Shown piece after piece: positions 1 to 7,148 of a DNA stretch of 64,000 nt; within the stretch, counting starts at the first letter, position 1, and each line of letters starts with the position of its first letter. Both the position numbers and the translations under genes were made by a program. Source of the DNA: Asanoa iriomotensis (GTDB lineage Bacteria > Actinomycetota > Actinomycetes > Mycobacteriales > Micromonosporaceae); NCBI RefSeq assembly GCF_016862515.1, contig NZ_BONC01000027.1, positions 41,290-105,289 on the forward strand. Reading direction: 5' to 3'. The notes beneath the pieces were generated by a model that searched no databases, had not been told where the DNA came from, and saw only the letters and a program-made list of their open reading frames with translations.

Positions 1-372
1 GCCGATCCACGACTTGATCAGCGATGCGGTGGTGCTCAACGCGTCGCGGTCGCTCGGACCGAACATCTCACCGGTACGGGTGTCCAGCAGCGCCCACGAG
101 AACCAACCGCTGTGCGGGATCTTGATCTCGGTCGCCTTCACCGGCAGCGGGTCGAGCGCCGCGGCCGGCTTCGTCGTCCGGGAGCCGTGCGCGGGCTGTG
201 GCATCCGGCTGGCGGCGCCGATCTGGGGTCGCGCGCGGGCGGGCGAGCGGAAGACCAGTGGCGACGCGGCCCAGAGGAGGCTTCCCGCGAGGCTGACGGT
301 GGCGAGTGCGACGGCGATGGCCGCGACGGTCGTGGCGCGCCGACCTCGGCGACGCCTATGGCTAGCGTTCAC
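1..372 (-). CDS. Exported serine hydrolase, beta-lactamase/PBP fold, N-terminal part (cut by window edge)
   Basis: This is the first 124 codons of a gene that runs off the left edge on the minus strand. From a GTG at 372 it reads an Arg-rich cytoplasmic tip, one hydrophobic segment (about residues 13-35, a signal anchor or signal peptide), a Pro/Ala/Arg linker, then a block very close to the next gene (GWFSWALLDTRTGE, then ASLIKSW). The S-L-I-K tetrad is the SxxK active-site motif of serine beta-lactamases and penicillin-binding proteins. It is the third member of a tandem paralogous set with the two genes at 483-2409. The start is chosen because the N-terminus then matches the layout of the neighbour; no strong ribosome site is visible. 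The natural substrate is unknown; a peptidoglycan or beta-lactam-like amide is the family expectation. Confidence 0.8.
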   Translation of the reverse strand, partial: MNASHRRRRGRRATTVAAIAVALATVSLAGSLLWAASPLVFRSPARARPQIGAASRMPQPAHGSRTTKPAAALDPLPVKATEIKIPHSGWFSWALLDTRTGEMFGPSDRDALSTTASLIKSWIG

Positions 373-482
373 AATCAGCCCCGGGTGTCGCCGGACAGAA
401 GATGGCAGACCACCGCGTTGTGCGAGGTCCTGGCCTTCAGGTTAGCGATTCGTCACGGTTTGCACCCGGAACTTCGTGATCG

Positions 483-1436
483 CTAGCTGGCCGCCGCCCG
501 AAGTTGCACGCCGACCTGCTTGCAGATGTTGGCGCCGTACGTGTAGCCCTTGCTGATGTCGTACTTGGTCATCACGCCGATGACCCAGCCGTCGCCGATC
601 GCCATGCAGCTGACGTGGTACTCCTGCTCCCGCTGCCGGTCGACCCAGCCGTTCTTGATGGCGATCTTCTTCTGGTCGGCGGCGGGGAACGCCTTGCGCG
701 GGCCGAAGTCGCCCGTGCCGCGCACGGCGCGCATCTGGTCGAGCAGGTACTTGGTCCACTTCGGGCCGGCTGCGGTGCCGTTGGCGATGCAGGCGCCGAG
801 CCGGGTGATGTCGGCCGGGGAGAGCATGGTGCGGCTCCAGCCGCCGTCCGCCGAGACCTTGCTGTCCTTGAGCTTGCACATCGAGATCAGCCGCTTGATC
901 GACGGCGCGCCGCCGTTGGCCTCGTAGAGCGACTGCGCGGCGTTGTTGTCGCTGTCCCGGATCATCGTCTCGACCTGGGCCATCCGCGACGCGCTGGGCT
1001 CCGTGCCCTGCTCGGCCGAGCGGCGCAGGAAGTCCGCGCCGATCCACGACTTGATCAACGAGGCGGTCGTGCTCAGCTCGGTGCGGTCGGCCGGACCGGA
1101 CAGCTCACCGGTACGGGTGTCCAGCAGCGCCCACGAGTACCAGCCGCTGTGGTCGATCTTGATGTCCGTCGCCTTCACCGGCAGCGGCTCGAGCGTCGGA
1201 GTGGGGTCGGCCTCGGGCGAAGCCGGCGCGTCCGGCGCGTCGCTCGGCGTCGAGTCGGGCTCGCCCGAGGCGCCGGTCAGCCCCGGCGGTGTCTCCCAGC
1301 GCGCGGCGGCCCGGGCGGCCAGCGGCGAGCCCGGCCAGAGCCGCACGCCCGCCACACCGAGGGCGGCGAGGACGACGATTATCGCGACAAGGGTCGTTGC
1401 GCGCCGGGACCGGCGCTGCCTTGGGGGAGTCTTCAA
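483..1436 (-). CDS. Exported serine hydrolase, class A beta-lactamase-like
   Basis: A 317-residue protein with an Arg-rich start, one membrane segment (about residues 14-35) and a Pro/Ser/Asp-rich linker to residue 85, followed by a catalytic domain. The domain carries S126-L-I-K129 (SxxK), S162-D-N (SDN) and K261-N-G in the place of the KTG/KSG triad, so all three boxes of the active-site serine penicillin-recognising fold are present. This is a family-level call: it may be a cell-wall carboxypeptidase, a beta-lactamase or an uncharacterised hydrolase. I chose TTG at 1436, four bases after the upstream stop, because the protein then begins like its paralogs; an in-frame ATG at 1484 would add 16 residues and overlap the upstream gene. 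It probably shares a transcript with 1441-2409. Confidence 0.85.
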   Translation of the reverse strand: MKTPPRQRRSRRATTLVAIIVVLAALGVAGVRLWPGSPLAARAAARWETPPGLTGASGEPDSTPSDAPDAPASPEADPTPTLEPLPVKATDIKIDHSGWYSWALLDTRTGELSGPADRTELSTTASLIKSWIGADFLRRSAEQGTEPSASRMAQVETMIRDSDNNAAQSLYEANGGAPSIKRLISMCKLKDSKVSADGGWSRTMLSPADITRLGACIANGTAAGPKWTKYLLDQMRAVRGTGDFGPRKAFPAADQKKIAIKNGWVDRQREQEYHVSCMAIGDGWVIGVMTKYDISKGYTYGANICKQVGVQLRAAAS

Positions 1437-1440
1437 CTGT

Positions 1441-2409
1441 TCAGCCCTGGGTGCCGGCGGACGAGGGAATGCGCAGGGCCGCACCCACCTTGGGGGTCAC
1501 GAGCTGGGTGGCGGTGTCCTGGCACACCTTCGCACCGTACGACAAAGGCTTTGAGCTGGGGTAACGAGTCTGAACTGCGAGTACCCAATCTTTGCTGATC
1601 GCCATGCAGCTGATGTGCCAGTCGCCGTCGTAGACGAGCGCTGTCCACCCGTTCTTGAAGCTGATCGGGCCGTCGTTGGTGACGAGCTCTTTGGGCAGCC
1701 CGTCGATGATGCCCCAGCGGCCGCCGCCGGACGTTTTCTGCTGCTCGGTGACCTTGCCGGTCACCTTGGTCATCTCGCTGAGCACCAGCGGCGTGTATTT
1801 CTTGCCGGCCGCCTTGCCGGACTGGATGCACTTGCCGAGCCGGGTGACGTCCTGCGCGGACATCTCGGTGAAGCTCCACCAGCCCTCGTAGCCCTTGACC
1901 GTGCCGAGGTGGGTGTTCTTCAGCCCGCACCAAGTGATCATGCGCTTGGTCTGCGAGGTGCCGCCGCCGAGCTTGTTGAGCGAGCCCGCGGCGTTGTCGT
2001 CGCTGTTGCGGATCGCCCTTTGCACCATCTGCTTGTTGGTGTCGGTGAGCGGTTTGCCCTTTTCGTCGAGCTGGCGCAGGTAGTCCGACACGATCCAGGA
2101 CTTGATCATGGACTCGGTCGAGCTGGTCTCGGTGGCGCTGTTCTTGGACCCGGAGATCTTGCCGCTCGACAGGTCCATCAGCGCCCAGGAGTAGAAGCCG
2201 TCGACCGTGACCGAGACCGGGCCGGGTGCGAGCGTCGGCTGGGGTGGTTCGACCACCTTTGGGGGGATCGTCGGCGCGGGTCCGGAGGCCGCCGCGGCGG
2301 CGGTGCCGCCGCCGCTGTCGTTCAGCTTGGCGTAGGCGGCAGGCACGAGGAGCACGCCGCCGAGCAGCAGTGCGGCGATGGCGAGCACCATGACCACGCG
2401 AGGACGCAT
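1441..2409 (-). CDS. Exported serine hydrolase, beta-lactamase-like, variant SDN box
   Basis: A 322-residue paralog of the previous protein. Residues 6-27 form a signal peptide or anchor, residues 28-65 are a Gly/Ala/Pro linker, and the catalytic domain follows. It has S100-M-I-K103 (SxxK) and a C-terminal K-N-G triad. At the second box it reads S136-D-D where the neighbour has S-D-N, so the conserved Asn, which normally contacts the substrate, is replaced by Asp. It is the first gene of a minus-strand run of three paralogs, divergent from paaA across a 328-bp gap. The substrate is not known; the Asn-to-Asp change suggests altered or weakened activity (inference). Confidence 0.85.
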   Translation of the reverse strand: MRPRVVMVLAIAALLLGGVLLVPAAYAKLNDSGGGTAAAAASGPAPTIPPKVVEPPQPTLAPGPVSVTVDGFYSWALMDLSSGKISGSKNSATETSSTESMIKSWIVSDYLRQLDEKGKPLTDTNKQMVQRAIRNSDDNAAGSLNKLGGGTSQTKRMITWCGLKNTHLGTVKGYEGWWSFTEMSAQDVTRLGKCIQSGKAAGKKYTPLVLSEMTKVTGKVTEQQKTSGGGRWGIIDGLPKELVTNDGPISFKNGWTALVYDGDWHISCMAISKDWVLAVQTRYPSSKPLSYGAKVCQDTATQLVTPKVGAALRIPSSAGTQG

Positions 2410-2737
2410 GAGGGGTGATCTCCGGTTGTTTTCAGGCCGGGGGGCGGCTCTCGGTAACCGATCGTGGGGGGTCAGCGATCTACCGCGTCGAAGTCTACGG
2501 CGCTGCTTGTCGTGATGGCACGGGCGAAAATGCCGCCAGCCGCCCGAAATCGCCTTCTTTCAGGCGCATTCGGCGATGCAAGTTAAGGAAATCTTATGCC
2601 TTTGCGGTGACGCAGCTCATTGTCCACAGTGGATCGGCCACACGCGCACGGCGAGCAACCCGTAACTCAGGGTGACGGAGAGTGCCTGTTTGTTACAGGT
2701 GCTGGCTTGTGTGTCAGGAAGCTGTAACACTGTGAGG
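2410..2737. promoter_or_regulatory. Divergent intergenic region with inverted repeat upstream of paaA
   Basis: This gap separates the serine-hydrolase run from paaA. TGTTACAG at 2691-2698 and CTGTAACA at 2722-2729 are a perfect 8-bp inverted repeat with 23 bases between arms, ending 8 bases before the paaA start; it would cover the paaA promoter and is the best operator candidate. A short palindrome TCGGTAACCGA lies near 2450, close to the hydrolase start. One DnaA-box-like TTGTCCACA is at 2620-2628. No gene was recognised in the gap. Confidence 0.45.
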
Positions 2738-3790
2738 ATGTACGGGAATGACTTCGCCGGCCCGGATGCCGGATCCGACGGTGGTCTCCTCGGGCAGGTC
2801 GAGGCCGCCGAGGCGGCGCTGCGCGCCGCTGCGCTCCGTGGTCGGGTCGAGGGGGACCCGGCGGCACTCCAGGACTACTTCGACGCGGTGATCGCGGCCG
2901 ACCAGAAGATCGAGCCGCGCGACTGGATGCCCGACGCCTACCGGCGCGGTCTGGTCCGCCAGATCGCCCAGCACGCCCATTCCGAGATCATCGGGATGCA
3001 GCCCGAGGGCAGCTGGATCACCCGCGCGCCCTCGCTCAAGCGCAAGGCGATCCTGCTCGCCAAGGTCCAGGACGAGGCCGGGCACGGTCTCTATCTCTAC
3101 GCCGCCGCCGAGACCCTCGGTGTCAGCCGCGCGGAGCTGGTCGACATGCTGCTCGACGGCCGCCAGAAATACAGCTCGATCTTCAACTACCCGACGCTGA
3201 CCTGGGCCGACATCGGCGCGATCGGCTGGCTGGTCGACGGCGCGGCGATCGTCAACCAGGTGCCGCTGTGCCGCTGCTCATACGGCCCCTACGCGCGCGC
3301 GATGATCAGGATCTGCAAGGAGGAGTCCTTCCACCAGCGGCAGGGGTACGAGATCCTGCACACCCTGTCCCGCGGCACCCAGGCGCAGCACGAGATGGCG
3401 CAGGACGCGGTCGACCGCTGGTGGTACCCGTCACTGGCCATGTTCGGCCCGCCCGACACCGACTCCACCCACTCCGCGCAGTCGATGGCCTGGAAGATCA
3501 AGCGGTTCTCCAACGACGACCTGCGGCAGCGCTTCGTCGACATGTGCGTCCAGCAGGCCGGCGTGCTGGGCCTGCGGATCCCGGACCCCGGGCTCCGCTG
3601 GAACGAGGAACGCCAGGCACACGACTTCACCGCGCCCGACTACGACGAGCTGATGCGGGTGATCAAGGGCGACGGCCCGTGCAACGAGGAGCGGATGGCG
3701 CACCGCCGCCGGGCCCACTCCGAAGGCGCCTGGGTACGCGAGGCGGCCGCGGCCTACGCGGCGAAGCAACAGGAAGTGGTGCCGGCATGA
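2738..3790 (+). CDS. paaA: Phenylacetyl-CoA 1,2-epoxidase catalytic subunit PaaA
   Basis: A 350-residue PaaA. The protein is the ferritin-like di-iron oxygenase subunit that, with PaaC and fed electrons by PaaE, converts phenylacetyl-CoA to the ring-1,2-epoxide. Recognisable PaaA blocks run in order: [22 protein letters not shown], the di-iron motif [33 protein letters not shown] and EESFHQRQG, the second iron motif. Against the E. coli protein it has about 35 extra N-terminal residues and otherwise full length. I start at ATG 2738, preceded by GAGG; a GTG at 2672 would add 22 residues and would run through the inverted repeat at 2691-2729. It is the first gene of a tightly overlapping paaABCDE operon. 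Confidence 0.96.
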   Translation: MYGNDFAGPDAGSDGGLLGQVEAAEAALRAAALRGRVEGDPAALQDYFDAVIAADQKIEPRDWMPDAYRRGLVRQIAQHAHSEIIGMQPEGSWITRAPSLKRKAILLAKVQDEAGHGLYLYAAAETLGVSRAELVDMLLDGRQKYSSIFNYPTLTWADIGAIGWLVDGAAIVNQVPLCRCSYGPYARAMIRICKEESFHQRQGYEILHTLSRGTQAQHEMAQDAVDRWWYPSLAMFGPPDTDSTHSAQSMAWKIKRFSNDDLRQRFVDMCVQQAGVLGLRIPDPGLRWNEERQAHDFTAPDYDELMRVIKGDGPCNEERMAHRRRAHSEGAWVREAAAAYAAKQQEVVPA

Positions 3791-4068
3791 GTGGTGAACC
3801 GTTGTTCGAGGTGTTCGTCCGCCCACGGCGGGGGCTCTCGCACACCCATGTCGGCAGCCTGCACGCGCCCGACGCCGCCATGGCGCTGCGCAACGCCCGC
3901 GACGTCTACACCCGCCGCGAGGAGGGCGTGTCGATCTGGGTGGTGCCGGCGACCGCGATCACCGCGTCGAGCCCCGACGAGAAGGACGCGTTCTTCGACC
4001 CGGCGGCCGACAAGGTCTACCGGCACCCCACCTTCTACGACGTACCTGACGGAGCGAAGCACCTGTGA
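3787..4068 (+). CDS. paaB: Phenylacetyl-CoA epoxidase subunit PaaB
   Basis: A 93-residue PaaB, the small structural subunit thought to bridge the PaaAC heterodimers. The start overlaps the paaA stop as ATGA. The sequence has the family core [20 protein letters not shown], followed by [19 protein letters not shown] and WVVPA, which match the usual PaaB length and layout. Its stop overlaps the paaC start, which implies translational coupling and fixed subunit ratios. Confidence 0.95.
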   Translation: MSGEPLFEVFVRPRRGLSHTHVGSLHAPDAAMALRNARDVYTRREEGVSIWVVPATAITASSPDEKDAFFDPAADKVYRHPTFYDVPDGAKHL

Positions 4069-4772
4069 CGACGGTCGACTACGTCCTCCGGCTGGGCGAT
4101 GACGCGCTGATCACCGCCCAGCGACTCGGCGCCTGGTACGCCGCCGGCCCCGAGATGGAGGAAGACGTCGCGCTGGCCAACATCGCGTTGGACCAGCTCG
4201 GCGCCGCGCGGCTGCTGCTGACCTATGCCGGCGAGCTCGAGGGTGCGGGGCGCGACGAGGACGCGCTGGCCTACCGACGCTCCGCAGGCGAGTTCCGCAA
4301 CTGCCGGCTGGTCGAGCAGCCCGAGCCCGACTTCGCCTTCGTGATCGCCAAGCTGCTGCTGCTTTCTTCTTTCCAGCAGCCGCTGTACGAGGCCCTGGCC
4401 GCCGCTGGGGACGAGCGGCTCGCGGCGATCGGCGGCAAGGCGTTGAAGGAGTCCGCCTACCACCTGGACCATGGGACACTGTGGACACTGCGGCTCGGTG
4501 ACGGCACCGACGAGTCGCACCGGCGCGTGCAGGAGGCGTTCGACACGCTGTGGCCGTACACCGGCGGCCTGTTCGTGGGTGACGCGGTTGGCCCGGTCGA
4601 GTTCGCGAGCCTGCGTGACACCTGGCAGTCCACAGTGGAAGACGTGCTGCGGCGCGCAACGCTGGAGGTGCCGTCGCCGTCGCCCGAGCCGACCGGGGAC
4701 CGGCCGCAGCTCGTGGCGCTGCTCGCCGAGATGCAGGAGCTGCACCGTGCCCATCCGGGGGCCCGCTGGTGA
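4065..4772 (+). CDS. paaC: Phenylacetyl-CoA epoxidase structural subunit PaaC
   Basis: A 235-residue PaaC, the ferritin-like partner of PaaA that has lost the metal site but is needed for a stable epoxidase. Family blocks visible are LRLGDDALI near the start, EEDVALANIALDQLGAARLL, PDFAFVIAKLLLLSSFQ and KESAYHLDHGTLWTLRLGDGT. The GTG start overlaps the paaB stop as GTGA, and the stop overlaps paaD. Length is close to the E. coli protein. Confidence 0.95.
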   Translation: MTTVDYVLRLGDDALITAQRLGAWYAAGPEMEEDVALANIALDQLGAARLLLTYAGELEGAGRDEDALAYRRSAGEFRNCRLVEQPEPDFAFVIAKLLLLSSFQQPLYEALAAAGDERLAAIGGKALKESAYHLDHGTLWTLRLGDGTDESHRRVQEAFDTLWPYTGGLFVGDAVGPVEFASLRDTWQSTVEDVLRRATLEVPSPSPEPTGDRPQLVALLAEMQELHRAHPGARW

Positions 4773-5230
4773 CCGCGCGGGACGCGGTGGCCGCGGTCGT
4801 CGACCCGGAGCTGCGCGTGGTCACCATCGACGAGCTCGGCATCCTCCGCGACGTCGAGACCGACGACCGTGGGCACATCACGGTCACGATCACGCCGACC
4901 TACACCGGCTGCCCCGCGATGGACGTGATCCGGGCCGACATCGGTGCGGCCCTGCGCGCCGCCGGACACCTCGACCACGAGGTGCGCACGGTCTTCGCGC
5001 CGGCCTGGACCACCGACTGGATCTCGCCCGGCGGCCGGGCCAAGCTCGCCGCGGCGGGTGTCGCGCCACCCGGGCCCACCCGGCCCGTCACGCTCTCGAT
5101 CGCCGTCCGTTGCACGCATTGTGGCTCGCCAGACACCGAGCAGCTCAGCCGCTTCGGCTCGACCGCGTGCAAGGCGCTCTGGCGTTGCCGCGCCTGCGGC
5201 GAGCCGTTCGACGCGATGAAGGCCTACTGA
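4769..5230 (+). CDS. paaD: PaaD, MIP18-type iron-sulfur maturation protein of the epoxidase
   Basis: A 153-residue PaaD. The first 95 residues are a DUF59/MIP18 domain (VDPELRVVTIDELGILRDV and TYTGCPAMDVI, with the conserved Cys). The C-terminal 35 residues hold two CxxC pairs (CTHCG and CRACG) that form a zinc- or Fe-S-type knuckle. In characterised Paa systems PaaD is required for assembly of the Fe-S cluster of the PaaE reductase. It overlaps paaC (GTGA) and stops three bases before paaE. Confidence 0.94.
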   Translation: MTARDAVAAVVDPELRVVTIDELGILRDVETDDRGHITVTITPTYTGCPAMDVIRADIGAALRAAGHLDHEVRTVFAPAWTTDWISPGGRAKLAAAGVAPPGPTRPVTLSIAVRCTHCGSPDTEQLSRFGSTACKALWRCRACGEPFDAMKAY

Positions 5231-5232
5231 CG

Positions 5233-6339
5233 ATGAGCGTGACGATCAGCCGACCGACCCGCCGGCGCCCGGTGTTCCACCCCCTGCCCGTCGCGGCCGT
5301 CGACCGGCTCACCGACGACGCGGTCGCGATCACCTTCGCGGTGCCCGCGGAGCTGCGCGACCAGTTCGCCTTCCGGGCCGGGCAACACCTCACCGTGCGC
5401 AAGCCGGACGACGGTGACGCGCGGCGCTCGTACTCCATCTGCTCGACACCCGCCGAGTTGGCGAGTGCGGGTCTGCTCCGGATCGGTGTCAAGGAGATCC
5501 CCGGCGGGGTGTTCTCCAGCTACGCGGCCACCGCGCTGCGGCGTGGCGACGCGATCGAGGTGATGCCGCCGCTGGGCAAGTTCACGTCGGCATTCGAGCC
5601 GGGCCGACGGCGGCACTACGGCGCGATCGCCGCCGGGTCGGGCATCACGCCGGTGCTGTCGCTGGTCGCCACGGCGCTCGCCGTCGAGGACGACAGCCGG
5701 TTCACCCTGCTCTACGGCAACCGCTACGCGCGCAGCGTGATGTTCGCCGACGAGCTGGGCGACCTCAAGGACCGGTACGCCGCCCGGCTGCACCTGGTGC
5801 ACGTGCTCTCCCAGGAGCCCGGCGAGTCCGAGCTGCTCTCGGGCCGGATCGACGCGGACCGGCTGGCCCGGCTGCTCGACGTGCTGGTGCCCGCGAGCAC
5901 CGTCGACGAGTGGTTCCTGTGCGGGCCGTACGGGCTGGTCACCGACGCCCGCAACGTGCTCGCCAACCGTGGCGTCCCCGGCGGGGCAGTGCACACCGAG
6001 CTGTTCCACGTCGACGACGTGCCCGAGCCGCCCCGCCGCCCGAGCACCGCCGACGACGCCGCGCCGGTCGAGGTCTCCGTGCTGCTCGACGGCCGGGTCT
6101 CGACGCTGCGGATGCGCCGCGACGAGCGGGTCCTGGACGCGGCGCTGCGGGTGCGCTCCGAGCTGCCGTTCGCCTGCAAGGGCGGAGTCTGCTCGACCTG
6201 CCGGGCCCGGATCGTCGAGGGCGAGGTCACGATGGCCCGCAACTACGCGCTGGAGCCCGACGAGGTGGCCCGCGGCTACGTGCTCACCTGCCAGTCGAGC
6301 CCGGTCAGCGACAAGCTGGTCGTCGACTACGACGGCTGA
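5233..6339 (+). CDS. paaE: Phenylacetyl-CoA epoxidase reductase PaaE
   Basis: A 368-residue PaaE that passes electrons from NAD(P)H to the epoxidase. Residues 1-250 are a ferredoxin-NADP reductase module: RSYSICS binds FAD, GSGITP is the nucleotide-binding turn, and FLCGPYG is the C-terminal FNR signature. The last 100 residues are a plant-type [2Fe-2S] ferredoxin with CKGGVCSTC and a fourth Cys in LTCQS. It closes the paa operon. Its end overlaps the convergent SWIM-protein gene by 13 bases. The later pathway enzymes (paaG, paaZ, paaJ, paaK) are not in the window. Confidence 0.95.
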   Translation: MSVTISRPTRRRPVFHPLPVAAVDRLTDDAVAITFAVPAELRDQFAFRAGQHLTVRKPDDGDARRSYSICSTPAELASAGLLRIGVKEIPGGVFSSYAATALRRGDAIEVMPPLGKFTSAFEPGRRRHYGAIAAGSGITPVLSLVATALAVEDDSRFTLLYGNRYARSVMFADELGDLKDRYAARLHLVHVLSQEPGESELLSGRIDADRLARLLDVLVPASTVDEWFLCGPYGLVTDARNVLANRGVPGGAVHTELFHVDDVPEPPRRPSTADDAAPVEVSVLLDGRVSTLRMRRDERVLDAALRVRSELPFACKGGVCSTCRARIVEGEVTMARNYALEPDEVARGYVLTCQSSPVSDKLVVDYDG

Positions 6340-7148
6340 TCGTCGCCGAGCCCCCGGTAGACCGGGCGGAGCAGGTCGACCAGCGGGATGTGCCGCACCT
6401 TCACCGGCGGCGGTTCGAGCACGCGCAGCAACAGCTCGGGCGGCGCGGTCGCACCGCCCGGGAGTTCCTTGAGTTTTGCCAGCGACGTGGTGGATTCGTA
6501 GAAGCCGTCGACGGTCAGCGGCCGGTCCGGCACGGCGAGGGGATCGGTCGGCGGTTCGTCGGCGGTCGGGCCGCGCAGAGCGCCGAGCAGCTCGTCGCGT
6601 GCCCGTCCCCGCCAGGCCAGCACGAGGAACGGGTCGTCGTCGAACGCCTCCGCGAGCAGGTAGAGCACCGCGGACAGGTGCTTGCACGGGAAGCCCCAGT
6701 CGGGGCAGGTGCAGCTCATGTCCAGGTCGGTCGGGAACAACGGCAGGCCGAGGTCGTCGAACACGGCCACGATCTGGGTCGGCATCTCACCGGCGAGCAG
6801 CTTGGCGCGGAACACCGCCTGGTTGGCCAGCGCGTCCTCGACCCGGGTCCAGGCGCCCTGGTCGTACACCGGAATCTTGACTTCGATCTGGTACGGCTCG
6901 GCGCGCGAACCCTGCACCCGCGAGCGCACCCGGCCGGGTTCGAGGTCGAGGTCGAGCACCTGCCCGGCGCGGGCGTAACGCCGGCCGCGCTCCAGGCGCC
7001 CCTTGTCGCAGATGCCCTCGAGGATGTCGATGAACCGGCGCGACCACCATTCCTCGCCGATCCGGCCGCGGCGCGAGCGGGCCTTGATGCCGCCCTCGAC
7101 CTTGATCGCCTTGCCACCCTCGAACCAGCCGTCGGGACCGATCGGCAT
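6327..7148 (-). CDS. SWIM zinc-finger protein, partner of SNF2 helicase
   Basis: A 273-residue protein with a SWIM zinc finger in its middle: C-T-C followed by P-C-K-H gives the CxC...CxH ligand set. The N-terminal block (GWFEGGKAIKVEGGIKARS and WWSRRFIDILE) is the usual head of the actinobacterial SWIM protein encoded beside SNF2 helicases. SWIM fingers bind DNA or protein partners. The ATG overlaps the stop of the helicase by one base (TGATG), so the pair is translationally coupled and presumably acts together. The exact role is not established; DNA repair or chromatin-type remodelling is an inference from the partner. Confidence 0.9.
   Translation of the reverse strand: MPIGPDGWFEGGKAIKVEGGIKARSRRGRIGEEWWSRRFIDILEGICDKGRLERGRRYARAGQVLDLDLEPGRVRSRVQGSRAEPYQIEVKIPVYDQGAWTRVEDALANQAVFRAKLLAGEMPTQIVAVFDDLGLPLFPTDLDMSCTCPDWGFPCKHLSAVLYLLAEAFDDDPFLVLAWRGRARDELLGALRGPTADEPPTDPLAVPDRPLTVDGFYESTTSLAKLKELPGGATAPPELLLRVLEPPPVKVRHIPLVDLLRPVYRGLGDDQPS

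Noticed and set aside
2620..2628. DnaA box near paaA
   Set aside because: A single TTGTCCACA without a partner is expected by chance in a window of this size.
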